A DNA stretch of 64,000 nucleotides from Streptomyces eurythermus (GTDB lineage Bacteria > Actinomycetota > Actinomycetes > Streptomycetales > Streptomycetaceae), in assembly GCF_014649115.1 (NCBI RefSeq), contig NZ_BMSK01000013.1, positions 124,001 through 188,000 on the forward strand, read 5' to 3'. Positions 7,741-16,462 of this stretch are shown piece after piece. The stretch's first letter is position 1, and each line of letters starts with the position of its first letter. The translations under genes and the position numbers were made by a program. The notes under the pieces are model-generated. The model was not told the DNA's origin. It did no database searches and saw only the letters and a list, made by a program, of their open reading frames with translations.

Positions 7741-8969
7741 CGGACGACTCCCGAGAGCGAGCGGATCGGGGACACGGCGCCGTACACCCCGGCCACGCCG
7801 TCGGCGACCCGGTCCCAGGTGTAGTGGGCGAGGACGCGGGCGCGGCCGGCGGCTCCGTAGCGGGCGAGCCGGCCGGGGTCGGCGAGCAGGGCGCGCAGGG
7901 CCGCGCCGAGGTCGTGGTCCTCGTCGGCCGGGACGAGCAGGCCGGTGGTGCCGTCCACGACCGTGTCGAGCTGGCCGCCGACGGCGGTGGCGACGACGGG
8001 AGTGGCGCAGGCCATGGCCTCCAGCGGGACGATGCCGAAGGGCTCGTAGCGGGGCAGGGACAGCACCAGGTCGGCGCTGGACATCAGGCGGGGCATGCGG
8101 GCCCGGCCGACCCCGCCGAGCAGGGTGACCCGGTCCAGGACGCCGTACTCGCGGGCGATGCCGTACAGGCGGGCGGCCTCGGGTTCGGTGCGCAGCAGGT
8201 CGGCCTCGGGGCCGCCGGCGATGAGGAGTTCGGCGTCCGGGACGCCGGCCAGGGCGCGGATGGCGCGGTCGAAGCCCTTGCGGGGCACCAGCCGGCCGAC
8301 GGCCAGCAGCCGTTTGCGGGCGCCGGGCGGGCGGGTGTGGGCGACCGGGGTGAACTGTTCGGGGTCGACGCCGCAGGGCACGACGCTGATCCGGTCCTCG
8401 GGCAGGCCCATGGCCTTCAGTTCGGCCACCTCGTCGCTGCACGTGGCGATGATCCGGGCGCACTCGTGGCCGATGGCCTCCTCGACGGCGAGGCGCTGCG
8501 GGGGGCTGGTGTCGGCGGCGCCCTGGTAGCGCTTCTTGACGGTGCCCAGCGCGTGGTAGGTCTGCACGACGGGGATGTTCAGGTCGCGGGCGCCGGCCAG
8601 GGCGGCCAGGCCGGACATCCAGAAGTGGGCGTGCACCACGTGGGGCGGCTGCTCGGCCCACTGCCGGGCCAGGAAGTTCCCGAACTCGTGCATGTGGGGC
8701 AGGAGTTCGTCCTTGGGGACGGGGGCGGGCGGCCCGGCGGGCACGTGCACCACCTGGACGCCGTCGATGAGCGTCACCCGGTCCGGCAGCCCCACCGAGT
8801 CCCGCCGGGTGTACACGGTGACCCGGTATCCCTTCCTGGCGAGCTGCCGGGCGACCTGCGCCACGTACACGTTCTGGCCGCCCGCGTCCGGCCCGCCGAG
8901 CGCGGCCAGGGGGCTGGCATGCTCGGAGACCATGGCGACGCGCCCGGCCGAGTGCGGAATGCGGCTCAT
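7737..8969 (-). CDS. Glycosyltransferase family 4 (GT-B)
   Basis: 410 aa. N-terminal SEHASPLAALGGPDAGGQNVY is the sucrose-phosphate-synthase/MshA-like GT4 opening that binds the acceptor. The C-terminal Rossmann domain has LLAVGRLVPRKGFDRAI, then YEPFGIVPLEAMACATPVV with the catalytic E-x7-E pattern. Donors for the family are NDP-sugars. ATG 8969 and stop both overlap adjacent genes by four bases. The role in the pathway is to extend the heptose-containing glycan; the linkage cannot be read from sequence. Confidence 0.9.
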   Translation of the reverse strand: MSRIPHSAGRVAMVSEHASPLAALGGPDAGGQNVYVAQVARQLARKGYRVTVYTRRDSVGLPDRVTLIDGVQVVHVPAGPPAPVPKDELLPHMHEFGNFLARQWAEQPPHVVHAHFWMSGLAALAGARDLNIPVVQTYHALGTVKKRYQGAADTSPPQRLAVEEAIGHECARIIATCSDEVAELKAMGLPEDRISVVPCGVDPEQFTPVAHTRPPGARKRLLAVGRLVPRKGFDRAIRALAGVPDAELLIAGGPEADLLRTEPEAARLYGIAREYGVLDRVTLLGGVGRARMPRLMSSADLVLSLPRYEPFGIVPLEAMACATPVVATAVGGQLDTVVDGTTGLLVPADEDHDLGAALRALLADPGRLARYGAAGRARVLAHYTWDRVADGVAGVYGAVSPIRSLSGVVR

Positions 8970-9928
8970 CGGGTGACCTCCTTGATCAGGCGCTCCCAGT
9001 CGTCCAGGAAGCGCCGCTCTCCGTAGCGGGCGCGGGCGGCGGCCCGGGCCGCCGCGCCGGTCGCGCGGGCGTGCTCGGGGTCGGCGAGGAAGGCCCGTAC
9101 GGCGTCCTCCAGAACGTCGAGTCGGTTCGAGACCACTCCGGCGCCCTCGGGGACGGCCTCGCGGACCTCGGTGGTGTCGAGGGCGACCACGGGCATGCCG
9201 AGGAACATGGCCTCCAGCAGGGACAGGCCGAGCGAGGTCCAGCGCACGGGGTGCAGGTACAGGCGGCACCGGGCCATCTCCCGGTGCAGCTCGTGCTGGG
9301 GCAGGTCCCGGGTGCGGCAGCGCCCGGGCGGCAGGCCGAGGTGGTCGGCGAGGCCCTCGGTGCGCATGCCGAAGACGTCCAGGGGGGCGCAGCGGGCGAA
9401 CCGGGGCAGCAGGTCGGTGCCGGTGGTACGGCCCCTGCGCACCGGTTCGTTGACGACGACGGCGGCGCGCCGTTCGGTGCCGGTCCACAGCGGGCCGGGG
9501 TCGATGATGCCGTGCTCGACGACCTCGGTGGGGGCCCGGCCGTTGTCCCACATCAGCCGGTTGAAGTGGGTGACGTGCACGACCGGGACGGCCGACTGCC
9601 CGGCCAGCGGGTGGCGTTGGCGTTCGGGGGCGGCGTCGGGGCTGTTGTGCTCGACGTAGACGGCGGGGACGTCCAGGCCGGGCCGGCGGCCGGTCCAGCG
9701 CAGGGCCAGCTCGGGTTCGTGCGGCCGCTGAAGGACCATCAGGTCGATGTCGGCGTCCCGGAGTCCGGCCGGGGTGAGTTCTTGGACGGTCCCGGGCCAG
9801 TCCCAGGTCTTCGCGCGGCCCAGGCCGTCGGGTCCGCGGTCCTCGGTGACCGGGACGAGGTAGGTGTGCGGGCCCTGCACGAAGGCGGTGAGCCAGGATC
9901 CGTGCACGTGCCAGACGAGGATGTTCAT
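8966..9928 (-). CDS. Glycosyltransferase (GT4-like, GT-B fold)
   Basis: 320 aa. It begins MNILVWHVHGSW, a form seen in actinobacterial glycosyltransferases of heptose/carbamoyl sugar clusters. The C-terminal half contains LYLHPVRWTSLGLSLLEAMFLGMPVV, the E-containing donor-site motif of GT-B enzymes, and VEHGIIDPG earlier. The first half is divergent. Four-base overlaps link it to the GT4 gene downstream and to the GT9 gene upstream. Donor and acceptor are not known. Confidence 0.82.
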   Translation of the reverse strand: MNILVWHVHGSWLTAFVQGPHTYLVPVTEDRGPDGLGRAKTWDWPGTVQELTPAGLRDADIDLMVLQRPHEPELALRWTGRRPGLDVPAVYVEHNSPDAAPERQRHPLAGQSAVPVVHVTHFNRLMWDNGRAPTEVVEHGIIDPGPLWTGTERRAAVVVNEPVRRGRTTGTDLLPRFARCAPLDVFGMRTEGLADHLGLPPGRCRTRDLPQHELHREMARCRLYLHPVRWTSLGLSLLEAMFLGMPVVALDTTEVREAVPEGAGVVSNRLDVLEDAVRAFLADPEHARATGAAARAAARARYGERRFLDDWERLIKEVTR

Positions 9929-10935
9929 GAGGGCCGCTCCTGGATGAGCTTGTGGACCGCGCGCACCACGTCCTGGCCTGTGACCTCGTCCAGGCAGGGA
10001 TGGCCGGGCACCGGGCAGGTCAGGGCCCGGGTGTCCGCGCAGGGCGCCGACTGGTCGCCGAGCAGGATGACGGGGACGCCGTAGGGCGCCCAGCGTTCGG
10101 CGGGTACGACGGGCGCGAACAGGGAGACGACCGGGGTGCCGACGGCGGCGGCGAGGTGGGCGGGGCCGGTGTTGGCGCTGATCACGACGTCGGCCAGGCG
10201 CAGCACCCCGGCGAGGGTGCGCGGGGAGGTCCGGCCGCCGAGGTCCACGGCCGCGTCGCCGCTGACCCGCCGGGTGAGGTCCCGTTCGCCGGGGCCGCCG
10301 GTGACGACGACGCGGTGTCCGGCGTCGGCGAGCAGGGTGACCGCCTCGGCGCAGCGGCGCGGGCTCCAGGCACGGGCGGGGGCGCTGGCGCCGGGGTGCA
10401 GGACGACGTAGGGGCCGTAGCCGGTCAGGCCGCCGGTGTCCGGGGGCGGCAGGACGCGCAGCCGTCCGTCGTCGTTCGGGGGCGGGGTGAAGCCCATGGC
10501 GGCGGCGGTGTCGAGCGCGGCCTCGGCCTCGTGCCGGCCGGGCAGCCGCCGGTGGCGTACGTCGAGGAGGCGGCCGGGGTGGTCGGTGCTGTCGGCGCCG
10601 ATCCGGCCGATGCCGGCGAGCCGCAGCAGCAGGGCGGTGGGCAGCGGGCTCTGGTGGAAGGAGGTGAGGACAAGCGCGCTGTCGTGGGCGCCGGCGCGCA
10701 GCCGTCCGAGGAGGGCGTCGATGTCGGCGGGGCACACCGGGGGCGGGTCGAAGCCCTCCCAGGGCGCCTCCCACACCAGGACCTCGTCCACGCCGGGCAG
10801 CAGCCGGGCGGCGTCCGCGCCGCGCGGGCCGCACAGCAGGGTGACCCGGGTGCTGTGGGCGGCGACGGCGCGGACGGCGGGCCCGGCGAGGAGGACGTCA
10901 CCGAAGCTGTCGAGGCGGACGACGAGGGACTTCAT
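9925..10935 (-). CDS. Glycosyltransferase family 9 (heptosyltransferase-like)
   Basis: 336 aa, second GT9 enzyme of the operon. Signatures: LVVRLDSFGDVLLAGPAVRAV at the N-terminus, VVLHPGASAPARAWSP, VVVTGGPGERDL and SANTGPAHLAAAVGTPVVSLF in the donor domain. A Cys-containing tail segment (SAPCADTRALTCPVPGHPC, near residues 300-320) is typical of this actinobacterial subgroup and may bind metal or form disulfides. With the GT9 gene at 4246 it probably adds successive heptose units. It is coupled to the phosphatase gene upstream by ATGA. Confidence 0.9.
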   Translation of the reverse strand: MKSLVVRLDSFGDVLLAGPAVRAVAAHSTRVTLLCGPRGADAARLLPGVDEVLVWEAPWEGFDPPPVCPADIDALLGRLRAGAHDSALVLTSFHQSPLPTALLLRLAGIGRIGADSTDHPGRLLDVRHRRLPGRHEAEAALDTAAAMGFTPPPNDDGRLRVLPPPDTGGLTGYGPYVVLHPGASAPARAWSPRRCAEAVTLLADAGHRVVVTGGPGERDLTRRVSGDAAVDLGGRTSPRTLAGVLRLADVVISANTGPAHLAAAVGTPVVSLFAPVVPAERWAPYGVPVILLGDQSAPCADTRALTCPVPGHPCLDEVTGQDVVRAVHKLIQERPS

Positions 10936-11474
10936 GCCGGTGTCCTCCCCGCCGCGACGCCGAGGGCGCCCCGGACGGCGGTGAGCACGTCGGGGGCGGT
11001 GTGGGCGGCGAACCGCCGGGTCTCCTCGGGCGCGGTGGCCGCGCCCGGCACGAGCACGCCCCGGGCGCCGGCGGCGCGGGCGGCCAGCACGTCGGCGGCG
11101 ATGTCGCCGACGACCAGGCAGGCGGCGGGCGGGACGCCGAGCCGGACGGCGGCGGCGCGGACCAGGCCGGGGCGGGGCTTGCGGCAGGGGCAGCCGTCCT
11201 CGGGGGTGTGCGGGCAGAACAGCCAGAGGTCGAGGCCGCCCAGCAGCGTGTCGGCGCGCTCGTTGACCCGCCGGACCTGCTCGGTGGTGAGCAGTCCGCG
11301 GCCGATGCCGGACTGGTTGCTGACCACCGCGGTGGCCAGGCCGTGGGAGCGGGCCAGCGCGACGGCCTCCCGCGCGCCGGGCAGCGGCCGGACCCGTTCC
11401 GGGTCGCCGTTGTAGGGCACGTCCGCGACGAGGGTGCCGTCGCGGTCGAACAGGATCGCGGACACGGTGGTCAT
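10932..11474 (-). CDS. gmhB: D-glycero-D-manno-heptose 1,7-bisphosphate phosphatase (HAD, GmhB type)
   Basis: 180 aa, the usual GmhB length. HAD motifs: ILFDRDGTLVADVPYN (nucleophile and acid Asp), VVSNQSGIGRG (motif II), and PRPGLVRAAAVRLGV followed by LVVGDIAADVLAARAAG (motifs III/IV). The zinc-binding CPHTPEDGCPCRKP loop is intact, which separates GmhB from other HAD phosphatases. It removes the C7 phosphate so that the adenylyltransferase half of HldE can act. It overlaps both neighbours by four bases. Confidence 0.9.
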   Translation of the reverse strand: MTTVSAILFDRDGTLVADVPYNGDPERVRPLPGAREAVALARSHGLATAVVSNQSGIGRGLLTTEQVRRVNERADTLLGGLDLWLFCPHTPEDGCPCRKPRPGLVRAAAVRLGVPPAACLVVGDIAADVLAARAAGARGVLVPGAATAPEETRRFAAHTAPDVLTAVRGALGVAAGRTPA

Positions 11475-12469
11475 CCGGCACCCCCGAGCGGCCGGGCGTT
11501 GCGGTGCCGGACGACGCCGCGCAGCCAGTGCCGCACGGCGAGCGGCGGTATGAGCACGCTGGTGCCGAGCATCCCGGCGATCTCCCGGGCGGTGCGCGGG
11601 CCGGGCAGGATCCGGGCCAGGGCGAACTCGGCGGTGCCGAGGGTCCACAGGGCCGCGCAGGCGGTGGCGGTGCGGCGCCGCCCGGCCAGCGCGCAGGCGG
11701 TGGCGGCGAGGGCCGCGCCGGTGACCGCCACATGGCGGGGCAGCCGGCCGCGGGGTGCCTGGGCGCGGGCCCACCAGTCCCGTCCGTGCAGCCGGTTCAT
11801 CAGGGCGTCGTCGGCGTTGCCGCGCTGGGCGGGCAGCGAGGCCCACCAGTGGGCGGGGCGGACGGGGTGCCGGGTGATCCGGGTGCCCCGGGCGAGGTTC
11901 CAGCCGGCCCGCTGGACGCGCAGGGCGAGGTCGGCGTCCTCGCGGAAGGCGCGCGGGAAGCGTTCGTCGAAGCCGCCGGTCCGCTTGAGCGCCTCGGTGC
12001 GGTAGGCCATGTCGGCGGTGGCCCAGGCGGCGTTCTCCAGGCCCTTGGTGGTGCGTTCCCAGTCGGTGGGCCGGCGGTCCGCGGGGAGCGGGACGCGCAG
12101 CCGCCCCTGGACGCCGCCGGTGTCGGGGCCGGCCGCGCGCAGGTCCTCGGCGAGGTGCCGGGACCAGTCCGGCAGCACTTGCACGTCGTCGTCCAGGAAC
12201 ACGGTCCAGGGGGTGCGGACGGTGCGCCAGCCGGCGTTGCGGGCGGCGGCCGGGCCCTTGCCGCCGGTGCGCAGGGTGCGTACCCGGTCCAGGAGCTGTC
12301 CGGCGGTCTCCAGCGGCAGGCCGCCCTCGGGCGCGGGCCGGTCGTCCACCACGACCACCTCGTGCGGGGTGTGCTCGGTGGTGCCCTCGGCGAGCGCGCG
12401 CAGGCACTCGGCGAGGCAGGGCCGGCCGATGGTGGGGACGACGACGGTGTAGGCGGGCGCGTCGGTCAT
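11471..12469 (-). CDS. Glycosyltransferase family 2 protein, membrane-associated
   Basis: 332 aa. GT2 features are YTVVVPTIGRPCLAECLRAL, VVVVDDRPAP, RNAGWRTVRTPWTVFLDDDV (metal-binding DDD) and FPRAFREDADLALRVQRAGW (ED base motif). The C-terminal ~100 residues contain hydrophobic stretches such as VAVTGAALAATACALAG that probably anchor it to the membrane. It is coupled by ATGA to the phosphatase gene downstream and to the carbamoyltransferase gene upstream. It likely acts on a lipid-linked or surface glycan. Confidence 0.88.
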   Translation of the reverse strand: MTDAPAYTVVVPTIGRPCLAECLRALAEGTTEHTPHEVVVVDDRPAPEGGLPLETAGQLLDRVRTLRTGGKGPAAARNAGWRTVRTPWTVFLDDDVQVLPDWSRHLAEDLRAAGPDTGGVQGRLRVPLPADRRPTDWERTTKGLENAAWATADMAYRTEALKRTGGFDERFPRAFREDADLALRVQRAGWNLARGTRITRHPVRPAHWWASLPAQRGNADDALMNRLHGRDWWARAQAPRGRLPRHVAVTGAALAATACALAGRRRTATACAALWTLGTAEFALARILPGPRTAREIAGMLGTSVLIPPLAVRHWLRGVVRHRNARPLGGAG

Positions 12470-14100
12470 GCGAACGCCTTTCCCCGGCGGATCGCGAACG
12501 GGCCGAGGACCAGCAGGTCCACGGGGGCGGAGCCGAAGCACTCCAGGGCGTCCCGGGGGTCGTCCACCATGGGCCGTCCGGCGGTGTTGAGGCTGGTGTT
12601 GACGACGACCGGCAGCCCGGTGCGCCGTTCGAAGCCGTCGATCATCCGGGCCACCAGGGGTTCCCGGGCGCGGTCGACGGTCTGGATGCGGGCGGTGCCG
12701 TCGACGTGCACCACGGCCGGGATGCGGGCCTTCCAGTCGGCGGCGACATCGTGCACGAACAGCATGTGCGGGCTGGGCAGCGGCCCGTCGAAGATCTCGG
12801 CGGCGCGTTCGGCGAGCACCATGGGGGCGACGGGCCGGAACTCCTCGCGGCCCTTGACCGCGTTGAGCCGCTCCAGGTTCTCGGCCTTGCCGGGGTGGGC
12901 GAGCAGGGAGCGGTGTCCGAGTGCGCGCGGCCCGTACTCGCTGCGGCCCTGGAACCAGGCGACGATCCCGTCGGCGGCCAGTGCCTCGGCTGCCGTCTCG
13001 GCGATGTCGGCGGGTTCCTCGTAGGGTACGGCGGCCCGCTCCAGCCAGGCCCGCAGTTCGGCGTCGCTCCAGCCGCGGCCCAGGGCGGCCGTCTCCATCG
13101 GCTCCAGGGTGTCCTTCTGCCCGGCGAGGTGCGCGGCGGCGCCGAGCGCGGTGCCGGCGTCGCCCGCGGCGGGCTGCACCCAGATGTGGGTGAAGCCGCT
13201 CTCGCGCCACAGCCGGGTGTTGGCGACGCAGTTCAGCGCGACCCCGCCGGCCAGGGTGAGGGCGTCCTCGCCGGTGCGTTCGCGCAGGTGGCGGGCGAGC
13301 GCCAGCATGGCCTCCTCCAGGCAGAGCTGGGCGCTGGCGGCGAGGTCGGCGTGGTCCTGGTGCCAGGCGCCGCCGGCCGGGCGGGGCGGGACGAGGTCGG
13401 CCCAGGGCACCGGGCGGGCGCGGAAGCCGCCCTGGTCGTCGGCGTGGACGTACTCGCGCAGCCGGGCGGCGAAGCGCGGGGTGCCGTAGGAGGCGAGCGC
13501 CATGACCTTGAACTCGTCGCTGCTGCGCAGGAATCCGAGGTGCTGGGTGAGGTCCTCGTAGAACAGGCCGAGGGAGTCGGGCAGTTGCTGGGTGGCGAGG
13601 ACGGTCAGCTCGCGGTTGGTGTACCGGCCGGCCAGGTGGGAGCCGCACTCGCCGCGGCCGTCCAGGACGAGCACGGCGCAGTCGGGGTACGGGGAGACGG
13701 CCCCGGCGGACGCGGCGTGCGCCACGTGGTGCGGGACGAACCGCACCTTGGCCGGGTCGAGTCCGGGCAGTGCCTCGGCGAGGAAGCCGGGGGCCTGCCG
13801 GGCGTACTCCTGGCGCAGGTGGTCCCAGGGGTCGTGCAGGCCCATCTCCTCGGCGGGGCGGGCGAGGACGGGGTCGTAGGAGTAGGCGACGGCGTCCAGG
13901 TCGGACGGGGTGAGGCCGGCCTGCTCCAGGCACCAGCGGGCGGACTGCTCGGGCAGCTCCCAGGCGGAGAAGGGCACGGGCCGCTTGCCGTGCTTGCGGC
14001 GGGAGAACCGCTCCTCCTCCGCCGCCGCCACGACGTGGCCGTCGGTGATCAGGGCGGCGGCGGGGTCGTGGAAGAGTGCGTTGATTCCTAGGACGTGCAT
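12466..14100 (-). CDS. Carbamoyltransferase, NodU/CmcH/TobZ family
   Basis: 544 aa, typical length. The N-terminal Kae1-like domain begins MHVLGINALFHDPAAALI and carries VRFVPHHVAHAASA (metal-binding His). The YrdC-like/C-terminal part has FQGRSEYGPRALGHRS and PVVVNTSLNTAGRPM. These enzymes transfer carbamoyl from carbamoyl phosphate, through carbamoyl-adenylate, to a hydroxyl group, so a carbamoylated sugar in the glycan is expected. ATG 14100 has GGAG upstream. A 32-base gap separates it from the epimerase gene, the first break in the ATGA-overlap chain. Confidence 0.92.
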   Translation of the reverse strand: MHVLGINALFHDPAAALITDGHVVAAAEEERFSRRKHGKRPVPFSAWELPEQSARWCLEQAGLTPSDLDAVAYSYDPVLARPAEEMGLHDPWDHLRQEYARQAPGFLAEALPGLDPAKVRFVPHHVAHAASAGAVSPYPDCAVLVLDGRGECGSHLAGRYTNRELTVLATQQLPDSLGLFYEDLTQHLGFLRSSDEFKVMALASYGTPRFAARLREYVHADDQGGFRARPVPWADLVPPRPAGGAWHQDHADLAASAQLCLEEAMLALARHLRERTGEDALTLAGGVALNCVANTRLWRESGFTHIWVQPAAGDAGTALGAAAHLAGQKDTLEPMETAALGRGWSDAELRAWLERAAVPYEEPADIAETAAEALAADGIVAWFQGRSEYGPRALGHRSLLAHPGKAENLERLNAVKGREEFRPVAPMVLAERAAEIFDGPLPSPHMLFVHDVAADWKARIPAVVHVDGTARIQTVDRAREPLVARMIDGFERRTGLPVVVNTSLNTAGRPMVDDPRDALECFGSAPVDLLVLGPFAIRRGKAFA

Positions 14101-14132
14101 GCGCTGTCTCCAGGGCCGGGGAGGGGCGGGGG

Positions 14133-15140
14133 TCAGGACTGCGGGGCCGGGTCCTGCGCGGGCGCCACCGGCTGCGGGGGCAGGGCGGCGAAGTAGGCGA
14201 TGGTCTGCTTCAGCCCCTCCTCCCAGGGGACCTGCGGCGACCAGCCGAGCAACTCGCGCGCGAGGGTGGTGTCGGGGCGGCGCCGGCCGGGGTCGTCCAC
14301 GGGCCGGTCGATGAAGGCGATCGGGGAGCGGGAGCCGGTGAGGGCGACCACCCGGCGGGCCAGGTCGGCGACGGTGATCTCGTCGCTGCCGCCGATGTTC
14401 ACCGGCCGTACGGACCTGCTCGCGGCGACCCGCAGGATGCCGTCCACGGTGTCGTCGACGTAGCACAGGGAGCGGGTCTGGCTGCCGTCGCCGGTCACGG
14501 TGAGGGGTTCGCCGGCCAGGGCCTGGCAGATGAAGGTGGGCACGGCCCGGCCGTCGTGGGCGCGCATCCGCGGCCCGTAGGTGTTGAACAGCCGCACGAT
14601 GCCGGCGTTCGTGCCCCGGGTGCCGGTGTGCGCGGTGACCAGGGCCTCGGCGAACCGTTTGGACTCGTCGTACACGCTGCGCGGCCCTATGGGGTTGACG
14701 TTGCCCCAGTAGCCCTCGTGCTGCGGGTGGACCTGGGGGTCGCCGTACACCTCGGAGGTGGAGGCGAGCAGGAACCGGGCGCCGTCGCGTTCGGCGACGG
14801 CCAGCGCGTTGCGGGTGCCGGTGCTGCCGACCTCCAGGGTCTCCAGCGGCAGGCGGAGGTAGTCGGCGGGTGAGGCGGGGCAGGCGAAGTGCAGGACCAG
14901 GTCGTACGGGCCCGGGAGGCGTTCGGCGCAGTCGGCCGCGCTGACGTCGCAGTACACATACCGGAAGCCGGGCCGCGCCTCCAGGTGCGCGATGTTCTCG
15001 CGCCGCCCGCAGACCAGGTTGTCGGCGCAGTCGACTTCGACGCCCGAATCCAGCAGCCGCTCGCACAGGTGGGAGCCGAGGAAGCCGGCACCGCCGGTCA
15101 CGAGGGCGCGCCGCCAGGAGAACGGTGTGGCACCAGTCAT
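14133..15140 (-). CDS. NAD-dependent epimerase/dehydratase, UDP-glucuronate decarboxylase-like
   Basis: 335 aa short-chain epimerase. NAD-binding ALVTGGAGFLGSHLCERLL lies at residues ~12-30, STSEVYGD in the middle, and the catalytic YDESK about 150 residues in. The FACPASPADYLRLPLETL segment is characteristic of UDP-xylose synthase/UDP-glucuronate decarboxylase rather than HldD. First gene of the glycan operon, with AAGGAG eight bases before ATG. It is therefore more likely to make a second sugar donor than to epimerise ADP-heptose. Confidence 0.87.
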   Translation of the reverse strand: MTGATPFSWRRALVTGGAGFLGSHLCERLLDSGVEVDCADNLVCGRRENIAHLEARPGFRYVYCDVSAADCAERLPGPYDLVLHFACPASPADYLRLPLETLEVGSTGTRNALAVAERDGARFLLASTSEVYGDPQVHPQHEGYWGNVNPIGPRSVYDESKRFAEALVTAHTGTRGTNAGIVRLFNTYGPRMRAHDGRAVPTFICQALAGEPLTVTGDGSQTRSLCYVDDTVDGILRVAASRSVRPVNIGGSDEITVADLARRVVALTGSRSPIAFIDRPVDDPGRRRPDTTLARELLGWSPQVPWEEGLKQTIAYFAALPPQPVAPAQDPAPQS

Positions 15141-15466
15141 GGGGGCTTCTCCTTCGTCGTCCTTCGTCCACGTCGTCCGCGGCCGGAAGCACGCTGTGGA
15201 CGGCGCCGTCCGTCTACGGCCGGGCTGTGTACGGGTGTTCGGCGCGTGCCGCGTCACCGGGCCCGGCGTCACCGGCCCGTCGGGGAGGAAGAGGACAGGG
15301 CCCGGGCCCCGGAGACGTCCGGGACCGCCCTGCTGAGCCGCCGCTGGCTGGACGGCACTGGCAGCTGGGTTCCCCTGCCAGTTGGATTCACGCGTTGGAT
15401 TCTTATTCTCCGGAATCAGGGGTACTCGCGCGACTCAGGCGCCTCGTTACCACGCTGGAGACCTCC
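15141..15466. promoter_or_regulatory. Divergent promoter region with hairpin and TTGGATTC direct repeats
   Basis: This 326-base gap lies between the minus glycan operon and the plus pyruvyltransferase-like gene. It contains a perfect 8-bp inverted repeat ACTGGCAG (15357-15364) / CTGCCAGT (15375-15382) with a 10-base loop. TTGGATTC follows directly, twice, at 15382-15389 and 15395-15402, a 13-base step. The local base composition (TTCTTATTCTC) is unusually AT-rich for the window. These are candidate operator or attenuator elements; no regulator can be assigned. Confidence 0.5.
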
Positions 15467-16360
15467 ATGCACGACGACGTCCCGGCAGCCGTGCTGCGCA
15501 CCCTGCGCGCACCCGGCCGGCCTCCGGGGAAGCTGCTGCTCACCGGCTGGTTCAGCTTCCGGGACGGGGAGGCGACGGCCGGGGACGTACTCGCCCAGCG
15601 GCACATGTCGGCGGCGCTGACCGGGGCCGGCATCCCCCACGACACGGCATGGAGCCCCGGGTTCCGGCCCGGGGCGCTGTCCCTGGAGACGGCCGACCCG
15701 GACGCCTACGGCACGCTGCTGTTCGTGTGCGGTCCGGTGCACGGACCCCAAGTCGCCGCCCTGCATGCAAGGTTCAGGTCCTGCACACGACTGGCGGCCG
15801 GGGTCTCGGTGGTCGACCCCGCGGACCCGGCGGCCACCGGTTTCCACACGATCGTCGCCCGGGACGGCACCGCGGCCCCGGCCCGCCATGACCTCGCGGC
15901 GAACGCCCCGGTGGGCCCGCTGCCGCCGGTGGCCGCGGTGGTGCTGTCCTCGGGGCAGGGCGAGTACGGCGCGCGGCGGCGGCACGCGGAGGTCAACGAC
16001 ACGATCACGTCCTGGCTGGCCGACCAGGACTGTACGCGGGTGCCGGCCGAGACCCGGCTGGCCGTGGACGACTGGCGGCTGTGCGCCACCGCCGAACAGT
16101 TCCTCGCCCTCGTCGCCCGCTGCGACGTGGTGGTCACCACCCGGCTGCACGGTCTGGTCCTGGCGCTGCGGGCCGGTACCCCGGTGATCGCGGTCGACCC
16201 GGTGGCGGGCGGGGCCAAGGTCACGGCGCAGGCGCGTGCCGTGGGCTGGCCGGCGCTGGTGGCGGGGGACGCGCTGACCCGCTCGGCGCTGGACCACTGG
16301 TGGGCGTGGGCGCTGTCCGGGGCGGGCCGGTCGGCCGCCGCCCGGTACTCGGCGCGCTGA
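15467..16360 (+). CDS. Polysaccharide pyruvyl transferase-like protein
   Basis: 297 aa. I chose the ATG at 15467 because GGAG lies seven bases before it and similarity-like composition begins there; the open frame extends upstream without support. The C-terminal motif CDVVVTTRLHGLVLALRAGTPVIAVD matches the hallmark of the PS_pyruv_trans (CsaB/WcaK) family, which transfers pyruvate from phosphoenolpyruvate to sugars as a ketal. The N-terminal LLLTGWFSFRDGEATAGDVL also fits. It faces away from the glycan operon and may modify the same polymer. Confidence 0.75.
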   Translation: MHDDVPAAVLRTLRAPGRPPGKLLLTGWFSFRDGEATAGDVLAQRHMSAALTGAGIPHDTAWSPGFRPGALSLETADPDAYGTLLFVCGPVHGPQVAALHARFRSCTRLAAGVSVVDPADPAATGFHTIVARDGTAAPARHDLAANAPVGPLPPVAAVVLSSGQGEYGARRRHAEVNDTITSWLADQDCTRVPAETRLAVDDWRLCATAEQFLALVARCDVVVTTRLHGLVLALRAGTPVIAVDPVAGGAKVTAQARAVGWPALVAGDALTRSALDHWWAWALSGAGRSAAARYSAR

Positions 16361-16462
16361 CCGGGTGTGGCGGTCCGTGTAACGCGCGGTGTCCGGGGCA
16401 CTCGGCGCGGCGACGGCACGGCCCCTTCCGGGCCGCCGCGTCTCACGCAGGAGGTAACGACC

